Below, one piece after another: positions 7,525-13,332 of a stretch of DNA of 14,742 nt. Within the stretch, counting starts at the first letter, position 1, and each line of letters begins with the position of its first letter. The notes beneath the pieces are model-generated. The model saw only the letters and a program-made list of their open reading frames with translations. It ran no database searches and was not told where the DNA came from. The stretch comes from Clostridium sp. CAG:413 (lineage in GTDB: Bacteria; Bacillota; Clostridia; Oscillospirales; Acutalibacteraceae): NCBI GenBank assembly GCA_000431775.1, contig FR888226.1:34960-49701 (forward strand), in the 5' to 3' direction. Both the position numbers and the translations under genes were made by a program.

Positions 7525-9025
7525 AATAACTTGAGTCCTTTGGAACTTCGAGCGTGAATACAACGCCGTTTTCTACGTTTTTCACGCCGTATTTGCAGTT
7601 GTGGTTGACCATGATGCTTTTGACTATCGAAAGCCCGAGGCCGAAGCGGTTCTCGCTCCTGCCGTGGGCCTTATCGGCTCTGTAGAAGCTGTCCCACAGC
7701 TCGGGCAGGTCGGCGTCGGCGATATTTTCGCCTGTGTTGAATACGCTTATCTCGACGCATTCGCCCCTGTCGGCGCAGTTAAGCTCTATCCGCTTCTCGC
7801 CGGAGCAGTGTGAGACTGCGTTGGTGACGTAGTTGCGGACTGCTATCTCTATCTTCTCCTCCTGAGCGTAGCACATGAGCGGGGAGGGGACGTTGTTGAC
7901 AACGGTTATCCCATTCTGCTCAAATTGCAGCGATAGATGTGAGAGCACAGAGGCTATTTTTTGACCGAGGTCGAATTCAACGGGGTTAAACGGCTGCGAC
8001 TTGCTCTCGAGCTTTGAAAGCTCAAGCAGCTCGACTACCAGCGAATTCATTTTTTGGCTCTCGTCGTTGATTATCTGGCAATATTCTCTGATGACCTCGG
8101 GGTCGTCGCTTATCCCCTCGCAAAGCCCCTCGGCGTAGCCGGAGATTATCGCGATGGGAGTCTTCAGCTCGTGAGAAACATTGCTGATGAAGGATTTGCG
8201 GGCGTTGTCAAGGGCGTGCCTGCGCTCGATATCCTTCTCGAGCTGCTCGTTTTTATCCTTGAGGTCGATAAGCGTTGCGTCAAGCGCCGTCGACAGGGTA
8301 TTGATGTTCCTGCCGAGCTCGCCTATCTCATCCTTGCCGTAGTCGCCGCATTTGCGCTCAAAATTCAGCGCCGCCATGTCCTTGGTTATGTCGTTCATCT
8401 CGACGAGCGGGTCGGTGAACCGCGTGACGATTATGAATATTATCACCGACACGGCAAGCACGAGCGCAAAGGTCATCCAGAGATAGACGTTGACCGCCGA
8501 GGAGACTATGCTCTCGATATCGGCGACGGGGTAGTATATGTGCAGCAGCTCGCCTGTGTCAAGCACGCTGCTGTAGACGAAATAAGCGGCGTTTGTGGCG
8601 GGCTTTGACTTTATCTCAAAATTGTCGTATTTCCTGAATGAATATTTTGATTTGGCGTTCACCATGCTCGGATAATCCCCGGTTGAGCGTGTGGAGGAGG
8701 GGAAGTGGCTGCTGCTCTCGGGCGAGCTGCCGTTATCCGACACATAGGTCAGTATCCCGTCGGCGTCGGTCATCTCGAAAGACACGTTGTTGTTTATCGC
8801 TATCGAGTAAAGGTCAAAATAATAAGTGACCGAGCCGGGGAAGCATGAATTTATCCTCTCGCCCACGGAGCTTAACTGGCGATAGGTCCTTGAAGCGAAA
8901 ACTCTGAAAAGCAGAGGAGAGCTGAACACCGTCACGAGCGCCATGAAGAGTATCATGACCGCGAGTATGGCGGCGAAGAGCTTTATCCTTATCCTGTGAA
9001 ACTTTGTTCCCGATGATTTTTTCAT
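7511..9025 (-). CDS. Membrane sensor histidine kinase (VanS-like layout)
   Basis: A 504-residue two-component sensor that autophosphorylates on histidine and passes the phosphate to the response regulator encoded just upstream. Membrane helix 1 spans about 13-36, an extracytoplasmic domain of about 140 residues follows, helix 2 is 177-201, then a HAMP linker (about 202-255) and a short coiled coil (255-275). The HisKA H-box is FISNVSHELKTPIAIISGYAEG with phospho-acceptor His285. The ATPase domain has an N-box (RNYVTNAVSH, Asn398 and Asn402), a G1 box with Asn in place of the usual Asp (FNTGENI, 429-435), an F-box (FYRADKA, 447-453) and a G2 box (FGLGLSIV, 461-468). The NTGENI form is common in VanS-like kinases, so activity is expected. 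The gene starts 5 bp after the regulator and overlaps the lipoprotein gene. The outer ligand is unknown; a link to that lipoprotein is an inference from order. Confidence 0.94.
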   Translation of the reverse strand: MKKSSGTKFHRIRIKLFAAILAVMILFMALVTVFSSPLLFRVFASRTYRQLSSVGERINSCFPGSVTYYFDLYSIAINNNVSFEMTDADGILTYVSDNGSSPESSSHFPSSTRSTGDYPSMVNAKSKYSFRKYDNFEIKSKPATNAAYFVYSSVLDTGELLHIYYPVADIESIVSSAVNVYLWMTFALVLAVSVIIFIIVTRFTDPLVEMNDITKDMAALNFERKCGDYGKDEIGELGRNINTLSTALDATLIDLKDKNEQLEKDIERRHALDNARKSFISNVSHELKTPIAIISGYAEGLCEGISDDPEVIREYCQIINDESQKMNSLVVELLELSKLESKSQPFNPVEFDLGQKIASVLSHLSLQFEQNGITVVNNVPSPLMCYAQEEKIEIAVRNYVTNAVSHCSGEKRIELNCADRGECVEISVFNTGENIADADLPELWDSFYRADKAHGRSENRFGLGLSIVKSIMVNHNCKYGVKNVENGVVFTLEVPKDSSYYAEK

Positions 9026-9030
9026 AAATC

Positions 9031-9708
9031 TTACTCTTCAATCTTGTATCCGGCGCCGTAGACGGTCTTTAAGTGGGCGTCGCCCCATGCGCCGAGCTTT
9101 GTCCTGAGCCTTGCCACGTGGGAGTCCACCGTCCTGTGGTCGCCGTCGAAGTCGATGCCCCAGATATCGTCAAGCAGTTGATCTCTCGAATAAATGCGGT
9201 TGATATTGGAGGCGAGCTTCACGAGAATGTTGTATTCCTTTATCGTCAGGTCGAGCGAAGCGCCGCCGAGGGTGACGGTGTGGGCGGGCAGGTCGATCGT
9301 CAGGCCGTCCAGCCTGATGATATCGCCGCTCTCCGCTTTTTTGCCCTCCGAGCGCTTGAGCAGAGCCTGCACACGCTTAACGAGCACGACGGGGCTGAAC
9401 GGCTTCGTAACAAAGTCGTCCGCACCTGATTCAAACGACATCAGCTCGTCGAATTCCTGGCTCCTTGCGGTGAGCATGAGAATAGGCACCTCGGCGGATT
9501 CCCTTATACGCTTGCAGACCTCCCAGCCGTCCGCGCCGGGCATCATGATATCGCATATCACGAGGTCAATGTCGCCGCATTCAAGGAATTTCTCTATGGC
9601 TTCGTTACCGTCGGCGGCCTCGACAGTCTCAAATCCCGCGTTTTTGAGGAAATCGCATACAAGCCTGCGGATCCTCGCCTCATCGTCGGCTATAAGAATT
9701 TTTTTCAT
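9031..9708 (-). CDS. OmpR/PhoB-family response regulator
   Basis: A 225-residue DNA-binding regulator, the partner of the adjacent sensor kinase. The receiver domain (1-117) has the acidic pair Asp8-Asp9, phosphorylation site Asp53 in CDIMMPG, Thr80 in LTAR and Lys102 in TKPF. The C-terminal winged helix (about 130-225) shows LTIKEYNILVKLASN, RDQLLDDIWG and the recognition-helix region RTVDSHVARLRTKLG, typical of OmpR/PhoB/VanR-like proteins. The ATG at 9708 is preferred to the in-frame TTG at 9717, because AGTGGG lies about 9 nt before the ATG and MKKILIADD is the normal family beginning. It is the first gene of the - strand run, with a good promoter 44 bp or more upstream and a pair of 7-bp direct repeats in the leader that could be a regulator site. 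Target genes beyond its own operon cannot be inferred. Confidence 0.95.
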   Translation of the reverse strand: MKKILIADDEARIRRLVCDFLKNAGFETVEAADGNEAIEKFLECGDIDLVICDIMMPGADGWEVCKRIRESAEVPILMLTARSQEFDELMSFESGADDFVTKPFSPVVLVKRVQALLKRSEGKKAESGDIIRLDGLTIDLPAHTVTLGGASLDLTIKEYNILVKLASNINRIYSRDQLLDDIWGIDFDGDHRTVDSHVARLRTKLGAWGDAHLKTVYGAGYKIEE

Positions 9709-9725
9709 GCTTATCAACCCACTGT

Positions 9726-9739
9726 TTAAATATTAAATA
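9726..9739 (-). repeat. Two 7-bp direct repeats in the regulator leader, possible operator
   Basis: TTAAATA occurs twice head to tail (9726-9732 and 9733-9739), between the predicted start point and the regulator gene. OmpR-family proteins bind short direct repeats, so autoregulation is possible. The region is AT-rich and the repeat may be chance. Confidence 0.3.
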
Positions 9740-9751
9740 TAGCTAACAAAG

Positions 9752-9781
9752 ATTATACCATACCTTATATTATTAAATCAA
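9752..9781 (-). promoter_or_regulatory. Sigma-A-type promoter of the response-regulator operon
   Basis: On the - strand, TTGATT (9781-9776) and a perfect TATAAT (9757-9752) are separated by 18 bp. Transcription would begin near 9745, giving a leader of roughly 37 nt before the regulator ATG at 9708. This is the only strong promoter I see for the seven-gene - strand run. Confidence 0.72.
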
Positions 9782-9904
9782 GAGCAAAAAGGAGAATTGA
9801 AGCGGCGGCGGGAGCAATTATTTGCCGAATTTCATAAAAAATTCCCACGCAGGCCGAAATTGTCGGTCAAATATTCAGAAAATATATTTTTTTAGTCAAA
9901 ACTA

Positions 9905-9933
9905 TTGTTTTAGTAACACAATTTAGTTATAAT
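9905..9933 (+). promoter_or_regulatory. Sigma-A-type promoter for the Nudix fusion gene
   Basis: TTGTTT (9905-9910), a 17-bp spacer and a perfect TATAAT (9928-9933) point towards the Nudix fusion gene starting at 9986, giving a leader of about 45 nt. A perfect 12-bp AT palindrome (AAAATATATTTT, 9879-9890) lies 15 bp upstream of the -35 box and could act as an UP element or binding site. This promoter is divergent from the two-component promoter about 125 bp away. Confidence 0.75.
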
Positions 9934-9985
9934 TAATCTCATATAAACTTGAGGCCGTTATGGCCGTCCGAAAGGTGTGGTTAAA

Positions 9986-10720
9986 ATGCTCGGCAAATAT
10001 GTCAGAGTAAGGGTCACAAACCCTATCCGCTCCGTAAACAGACAGTTCGGATTCATTTATCAGCTTAATTTCGGCGTTATCGAAGGCAAAAAGAGATATG
10101 ACAGCGCCTCCTCCGGGGCATATATCATGGGCATCACCCACCCGGTGAGGACTTTTGACGGCAGAGTTATCGCCGCCATCAGGCGCAGCGACGGCAGCCC
10201 GACGGTCTATGTCGTCGCCCCCAAAAGCATGAGATTCATCTCCTATCAGATCGAGGACGCCGTGGCCTTTGCCGAAAAGGGCAGGGACTATAAGCTCGAG
10301 TGTCTCTACGAGCGTTCATGCGGTGCGGTGGTTTATCGCAGGATCAACGACGAGATAAGATATCTGCTTATCAAAAACAGGCGCAGCACCCATTGGGGCT
10401 TCCCCAAGGGTCATGTTGAGAAGGGCGAGACCTTTGAGCAGACGGCGATGCGCGAGGTGCTTGAGGAGACGGGCATCCACATCCAAATTCTGCCGCAGTT
10501 CGCCTCCAAATCGGAGTATACGATACAGGGCAGGGTCGAGAAGACCGTCACGATATACCTTGCCAAGACCCGCGACACACAGACTACGATACAGCGCGAG
10601 GAAATAGAGGACTATATCTGGCTGAATTTTGATAAAGCCATGGACACGCTCCGTTTCATAAATGACCGCAACATTCTCCAGAGTGCTCACGATTTCCTCG
10701 TTAAACAGCATATATGCTAA
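9986..10720 (+). CDS. Pyrophosphatase-like domain fused to an Ap4A-hydrolase-type Nudix domain
   Basis: A 244-residue two-domain protein. Residues 1-100 resemble the soluble inorganic-pyrophosphatase fold as found in small clostridial proteins: LGKYVRVRVTNPIRSVNRQF, YQLNFG, YIMGITHPVRTFDGRVIAA and VYVVAP. The usual metal-binding aspartate cluster (DxDPxD) is not conserved in that segment (DSASSGAYIMG), so this half is probably not an active pyrophosphatase. Residues 110-244 form a Nudix hydrolase with a textbook Nudix box from Gly142 to Ile164 (E148, R156, E157, E160, E161, G163), preceded by WGFPKGHVEKGE, which is typical of asymmetric diadenosine-tetraphosphate hydrolases. The likely job is clearing dinucleoside polyphosphates or related nucleotides in the cytoplasm. 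The ATG at 9986 is preferred to a GTG at 9977, because AAAGGTG ends 8 nt before it. It may be cotranscribed with the membrane protein 58 bp downstream. Confidence 0.87.
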   Translation: MLGKYVRVRVTNPIRSVNRQFGFIYQLNFGVIEGKKRYDSASSGAYIMGITHPVRTFDGRVIAAIRRSDGSPTVYVVAPKSMRFISYQIEDAVAFAEKGRDYKLECLYERSCGAVVYRRINDEIRYLLIKNRRSTHWGFPKGHVEKGETFEQTAMREVLEETGIHIQILPQFASKSEYTIQGRVEKTVTIYLAKTRDTQTTIQREEIEDYIWLNFDKAMDTLRFINDRNILQSAHDFLVKQHIC

Positions 10721-10778
10721 ACTGCCGCTGAAGATCCCGGCGGAGATTGATCGGCGGTTACATAAGGAGTGATTTCAA

Positions 10779-11282
10779 ATGACCGAAGCATTGGTCGACA
10801 GGATCGTTGACGTCTTTCAGGGCAATGTGCCTAAGGAGCTGATCATCTTCCTGGTTTCCATGCTGCCCGTGCTTGAACTGAGAGGCGGCATGATAGCCGC
10901 AAAGCTGCTCGGAGTTCCGCTGCTTAAAGCGTTTGTGATATGCTATATCGGCAATATCCTGCCGATACCGTTTATCCTGCTCTTTATCCGTAAGATCTTC
11001 CAATTCCTCAAGCGTTTCAGCGGCACAAGGAAGATAGTTGAGAAGCTCGAGGTGCGTTCGATGCGCCAAAGCGAAAAAGTCAAGCGCTGGCGCAATTGGG
11101 GCCTGCTGCTCTTTGTGGCAGTGCCGCTGCCGGGCACCGGCGGCTGGACGGGCGCGCTCATAGCCGCGCTGCTCGATATCCGAATCAAGACCTCGTTGCC
11201 CATCATCGCCCTCGGCGTGCTGATAGCGAACCTCATAATGACCGCCTTTTCGTATGGCCTGCTCGGCATATTCGTCAAGTGA
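10779..11282 (+). CDS. COG2426 'small multidrug export' family membrane protein
   Basis: A 167-residue integral membrane protein with about four to five hydrophobic segments and a basic cytosolic loop (about 71-106). Family marks are PVLELRGGMIAAKLLGV (30-46), YIGNILPIPFILLF (56-69) and VPLPGTGGWTGALIAALL (115-132). The LRGG and PGTGGWTG motifs with paired prolines match the Sm_multidrug_ex family (COG2426). The name comes from an early drug-export annotation; true function and substrate are not established for most members. AAGGAG at 10764-10769 precedes the ATG with 9-nt spacing. It follows the Nudix fusion gene by 58 bp on the same strand with no terminator between them, and ends about 57 bp before a clear terminator, so the two may form an operon. 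Confidence 0.88.
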   Translation: MTEALVDRIVDVFQGNVPKELIIFLVSMLPVLELRGGMIAAKLLGVPLLKAFVICYIGNILPIPFILLFIRKIFQFLKRFSGTRKIVEKLEVRSMRQSEKVKRWRNWGLLLFVAVPLPGTGGWTGALIAALLDIRIKTSLPIIALGVLIANLIMTAFSYGLLGIFVK

Positions 11283-11339
11283 CAAACGAAAATTTAAGGC
11301 GTCAAACCCGATAGAGTAATAGTATCATGCAACGTCCGA

Positions 11340-11371
11340 AAGCTCCCTCTCGCAGGGAGCTTTTGCTTTTG
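11340..11371 (+). terminator. Intrinsic terminator after the COG2426 gene
   Basis: A perfect 9-bp stem (AAGCTCCCT at 11340-11348, AGGGAGCTT at 11354-11362) closes a CTCGC loop and is followed by TTGCTTTTG. It ends the Nudix fusion/COG2426 transcription unit. Its CTCCCT/AGGGAG stem resembles the hairpins found further right in the intergenic region. Confidence 0.8.
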
Positions 11372-11497
11372 TGTCACGGTTTTTGTTTCAACTGTCGGTT
11401 TCCTCTTGACAGAGTATTGATGCGCTGAACGCCAATATTCCGCACCTAAATGACTCCGTCGATTGTTTGTAAGCTCCATAAGCTGCGCGCAAAAAGG

Positions 11498-11516
11498 CTC
11501 CCTTGTGTAAAGGGAG
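11498..11516. repeat. Small hairpin CTCCCTT/AAGGGAG
   Basis: A 7-bp perfect stem (11498-11504 with 11510-11516) around a 5-nt loop, immediately left of the first inverted-repeat element. It shares the CTCCCT core with the terminator at 11340 and the structure at 11679, suggesting one repeat family. Confidence 0.5.
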
Positions 11517-11526
11517 GCGTGGGCAA

Positions 11527-11642
11527 GTGCAAATTTTCAGCGACAATGTAGGGGACGGCGTCCCCGACGTCCCGAGAGCTACACTACGATGTAGGTTTTA
11601 CAACGGTAGGGGCGAACTGCGTTCGCCCGCAGAAATTTGCAC
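11527..11642. repeat. MITE-like intergenic element, copy 1
   Basis: A 116-bp segment bounded by perfect 10-bp terminal inverted repeats (GTGCAAATTT at 11527-11536, AAATTTGCAC at 11633-11642), which extend imperfectly to about 15 bp. Inside are two hairpins: GGGGAC/GTCCCC (11551-11565) and GGGCGAAC/GTTCGCCC (11610-11628). A second related copy lies about 120 bp to the right. No open frame of note. It has the architecture of a non-autonomous mobile repeat, but no clear target-site duplication is visible. Confidence 0.65.
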
Positions 11643-11676
11643 AATGCTGCAACATTAAACTGTTGCTAACCACTTA

Positions 11677-11720
11677 GGCTCCCTCCCGAGGGAACTGTCC
11701 GTAGGGCTGAGGGAGTTTTT
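11677..11720. repeat. Structured repeat with CTCCCTC/GAGGGAG outer stem
   Basis: An outer 7-bp stem (11679-11685 with 11709-11715) encloses an internal CCCT/AGGG hairpin and is followed by five T. This is the kind of hairpin repeat I associate with clostridial intergenic DNA. It could terminate read-through on the + strand, though no gene ends close by. Confidence 0.5.
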
Positions 11721-11761
11721 GCTGAGATTCAACCGAGAACCCCTCCGCCACGGCAGGCAAC

Positions 11762-11875
11762 TGCAATTTTTCGGCACACATCGTAGGGAACGGCGTCCTC
11801 GACGTCCCATGAAAACAATTGCAAATGTAGAGTTATCACGGTAGGGGTGAACTGCGTTCGCCCGCCGAAAACGCA
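11762..11875. repeat. MITE-like intergenic element, copy 2
   Basis: A 114-bp segment in the same orientation as copy 1, with the same internal order: GTAGGGAACGGCGTCCTCGA, then a variable middle, then CGGTAGGGGTGAACTGCGTT and CGCCCGC. Its ends form an imperfect inverted repeat (TGCAATTTTTCGGC at 11762-11775 against GCCGAAAACGCA at 11864-11875). The second internal hairpin differs from copy 1 by one base but stays pairable through a G-U pair in RNA; the first hairpin is less well kept. Confidence 0.6.
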
Positions 11876-11891
11876 CCGAGCTGACAGTTAC

Positions 11892-11936
11892 TTCCGCCTT
11901 CTCCTTGAGGAGAAGGTGCCGAGCTTGCGAGGCGGA
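11892..11936. repeat. Branched hairpin repeat CCTTCTCC/GGAGAAGG
   Basis: A perfect 8-bp hairpin (CCTTCTCC at 11897-11904, TTGA loop, GGAGAAGG at 11909-11916) sits inside an outer TCCGCC/GGCGGA pairing (11893-11898 with 11931-11936). The two pairings share CC at 11897-11898, so they may compete. It is a third repeat type, directly after element copy 2. Confidence 0.5.
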
Positions 11937-12037
11937 TGAGGTGTGCCGCAGGCTGATTTGACTGAGGGTGTTGATTTGCCAAACCGTCGCCTGCCTTTTA
12001 AATTAAAATAAAATCTCCGAAGATTTTGAAAAAAATC

Positions 12038-12065
12038 TTGACATTTTGATTTTCTGTGTTATAAT
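12038..12065 (+). promoter_or_regulatory. Consensus promoter for tRNA-Pro
   Basis: A perfect TTGACA (12038-12043), a 16-bp spacer and a perfect TATAAT (12060-12065). Initiation would fall near 12072, about 35 nt before the mature tRNA 5' end, leaving a leader to be removed by processing. Two perfect hexamers fit a stable-RNA gene. Confidence 0.88.
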
Positions 12066-12106
12066 AGCCTACGTCGGGTAACGAACAGGTGCCCGCAATC
12101 GAATAT

Positions 12107-12182
12107 CCGGGTGTGGCGCAGTTGGGAGCGCGCTTGACTGGGGGTCAAGAGGCCGTGAGTTCAAGTCTCGCCACTCGGACCA
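12107..12182 (+). tRNA. tRNA-Pro, anticodon GGG
   Basis: A 76-nt cloverleaf with encoded CCA. The acceptor stem is CCGGGTG with CACTCGG (one G-U pair), then discriminator A and CCA at 12180-12182. The D arm is GCGC/GCGC around a loop containing GGG. The anticodon arm is CTTGA/TCAAG with loop CTGGGGG, so the anticodon is GGG, reading CCC and CCU proline codons. The variable loop is AGGCC. The T arm is GTGAG/CTCGC around TTCAAGT. All stems pair. It stands alone, with its own consensus promoter and terminator, and marks a change in base composition on its right side. Confidence 0.95.
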
Positions 12183-12183
12183 T

Positions 12184-12225
12184 AAGTCCGCCGTAATTTT
12201 GATAGAATTACGGCGGACTTTTTGT
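12184..12225 (+). terminator. Intrinsic terminator of tRNA-Pro
   Basis: A perfect 15-bp stem (AAGTCCGCCGTAATT at 12184-12198 with its complement at 12206-12220) closes a 7-nt loop and is followed by TTTGTCTTCT. It begins 2 nt after the tRNA CCA end, so the transcript carries the tRNA alone. Confidence 0.93.
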
Positions 12226-12229
12226 CTTC

Positions 12230-12258
12230 TTGCTAAGTGCTTTATTAAATGATATAAT
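12230..12258 (+). promoter_or_regulatory. Promoter for the methyltransferase gene
   Basis: TTGCTA (12230-12235), a 17-bp spacer and a perfect TATAAT (12253-12258), directly after the tRNA terminator tail. Expected leader about 45 nt before the probable TTG start at 12312. Confidence 0.65.
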
Positions 12259-12296
12259 GAGGGCAATAAATTGTAGTTTAATTAATCACCAAACTT

Positions 12297-12303
12297 AAAG
12301 GAG
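12297..12303 (+). promoter_or_regulatory. Ribosome binding site that sets a TTG start
   Basis: AAAGGAG at 12297-12303 lies 8 nt before TTG at 12312. The upstream in-frame GTG (12303-12305) overlaps this site and so cannot use it, which makes TTG the better initiation codon. Confidence 0.75.
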
Positions 12304-12311
12304 TGAATAAA

Positions 12312-13154
12312 TTGACCGAATATGAGAAATTCTGGGATGAAATGTCCAAAACGGAAGAAGTTGATTATGACGATGAAATGATAAATCGTCTTTTGAGGCT
12401 CAAGGCAATTCAAAGCCATTTATCAGGGGTTCATAAAATTTTGGATGTAGGAGCAGCAACAGGGGCTTATTCCATACCTTTGGCAAAATTGGGCTTTGAT
12501 GTAGTACATTTGGATTTATCTGATGAAATGATTAAGGCGGCAAAAGATAAAGCGATAGGTTTAACAAACATTCAGTTTATTAAACACGATGCTTGTTGTC
12601 TGGACGTATTCGAGAATAATGAATTTGACCTTGTGTTATGTTTTGACGGGGCAATTTCATTCTCTGGAAGCAAGGCAGAAGATGTAATTGCTGAAATATG
12701 CAGAGTCGGAAAAAAGGTAATGCTTTCGGTTTCTAGTAAAAGTTGTATGGCGGTCACATGGCTGAACTATAGTCTTAGTAAACTGCACTACATTCACCCG
12801 TCCGTAAAGGACATAATGGAAACAGGTCGATTTAACAAAGAGAACTACGACAATGCTGAGGAACTTACATCCATTGCTGAATTAAAAGCCTATGATATTG
12901 ATGAATTAAGGGATGTTTTGAGCAAAAACGGGATGAATGTTTTGGAATGTCGCAGCATTGGTAGTCTAACGCATCTGTATTTGTTGCATCTTTATCGGCA
13001 GAATTCCGCTCAAGAAGTGCATAAGAAAATCAATGAAATCAGTATGGACAAGAAATTTCTTGAAATCTGCGATTATTACGACAAATATGTTATGCCAAAC
13101 GGTATGGGCAGTTTCAGACGTGCGGGTTTATTTGCGATAGCAGAAAAACCGTAA
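12312..13154 (+). CDS. Class I SAM-dependent methyltransferase, substrate unknown
   Basis: About 280 residues. The N-terminal half is a Rossmann-type methyltransferase: motif I as ILDVGAATGAYSIPLAKLG (43-61), the acidic SAM-ribose residue after strand 2 in VVHLDLSDEMI (64-74), motif II-like IQFIKHDACCLDVF (87-100) and motif III-like FDLVLCFDGAISF (105-117). The alanine in DVGAATG replaces a glycine of the classic GxGxG but is common in class I enzymes. The C-terminal half (about 150-280) is probably a substrate domain that I cannot assign. Start TTG is chosen from ribosome binding site spacing. Codons are markedly AT-richer than in genes left of the tRNA. A Nudix gene follows 178 bp later on the same strand. 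Small-molecule methylation is a guess; protein or RNA targets are not excluded. Confidence 0.83.
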   Translation: MTEYEKFWDEMSKTEEVDYDDEMINRLLRLKAIQSHLSGVHKILDVGAATGAYSIPLAKLGFDVVHLDLSDEMIKAAKDKAIGLTNIQFIKHDACCLDVFENNEFDLVLCFDGAISFSGSKAEDVIAEICRVGKKVMLSVSSKSCMAVTWLNYSLSKLHYIHPSVKDIMETGRFNKENYDNAEELTSIAELKAYDIDELRDVLSKNGMNVLECRSIGSLTHLYLLHLYRQNSAQEVHKKINEISMDKKFLEICDYYDKYVMPNGMGSFRRAGLFAIAEKP

Positions 13155-13332
13155 GCAAAAAATTGGTTTACGAGTGTGTCCTCAATAATGTTTCACTTTA
13201 AATTGAGTACAAGTCTGTTCCACCACTCACAACAACCACACGCGGCTGTTATCTGTCGCAGCCAAAACAATGTGGGCTTTTTTGATGATATATTTAGCTT
13301 TGAAAAAATGTAATTAGAAGAGGAGTTAAATA

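Larger units (their letters stand above)
11283..12106. other. Long non-coding, repeat-rich intergenic region
   Basis: More than 800 bp without a credible gene. In order it holds the terminator at 11340, about 120 bp of unremarkable DNA, a CTCCCTT/AAGGGAG hairpin (11498-11516), a first ~116-bp inverted-repeat element, a CTCCCTC/GAGGGAG structured repeat (11677-11720), a second ~114-bp element, a CCTTCTCC/GGAGAAGG structured repeat (11892-11936), and the tRNA promoter. Short open frames here run through these hairpins and have no ribosome binding sites that I can defend. Confidence 0.7.

Noticed and set aside
11294..11479. 61-residue minus-strand open frame
   Set aside because: Runs through the terminator hairpin at 11340-11362, has no convincing ribosome binding site and no recognisable domain. 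It may be a conserved piece of repeat DNA, but coding is not supported.
11655..11876. 73-residue minus-strand open frame
   Set aside because: Composed of translated hairpin repeats and element copy 2; the residues reflect repeat sequence, not a protein family.
11498..11936. CRISPR array or tandem regulatory RNA
   Set aside because: Only two related units, with divergent middles and no regular short repeat/spacer pattern; inverted-repeat ends fit a MITE-like element better.
12069..12266. 65-residue minus-strand open frame containing WRDLNSRPLDPQSSALPTAP
   Set aside because: It is the antisense translation of tRNA-Pro and its terminator, a well-known spurious protein in annotations.
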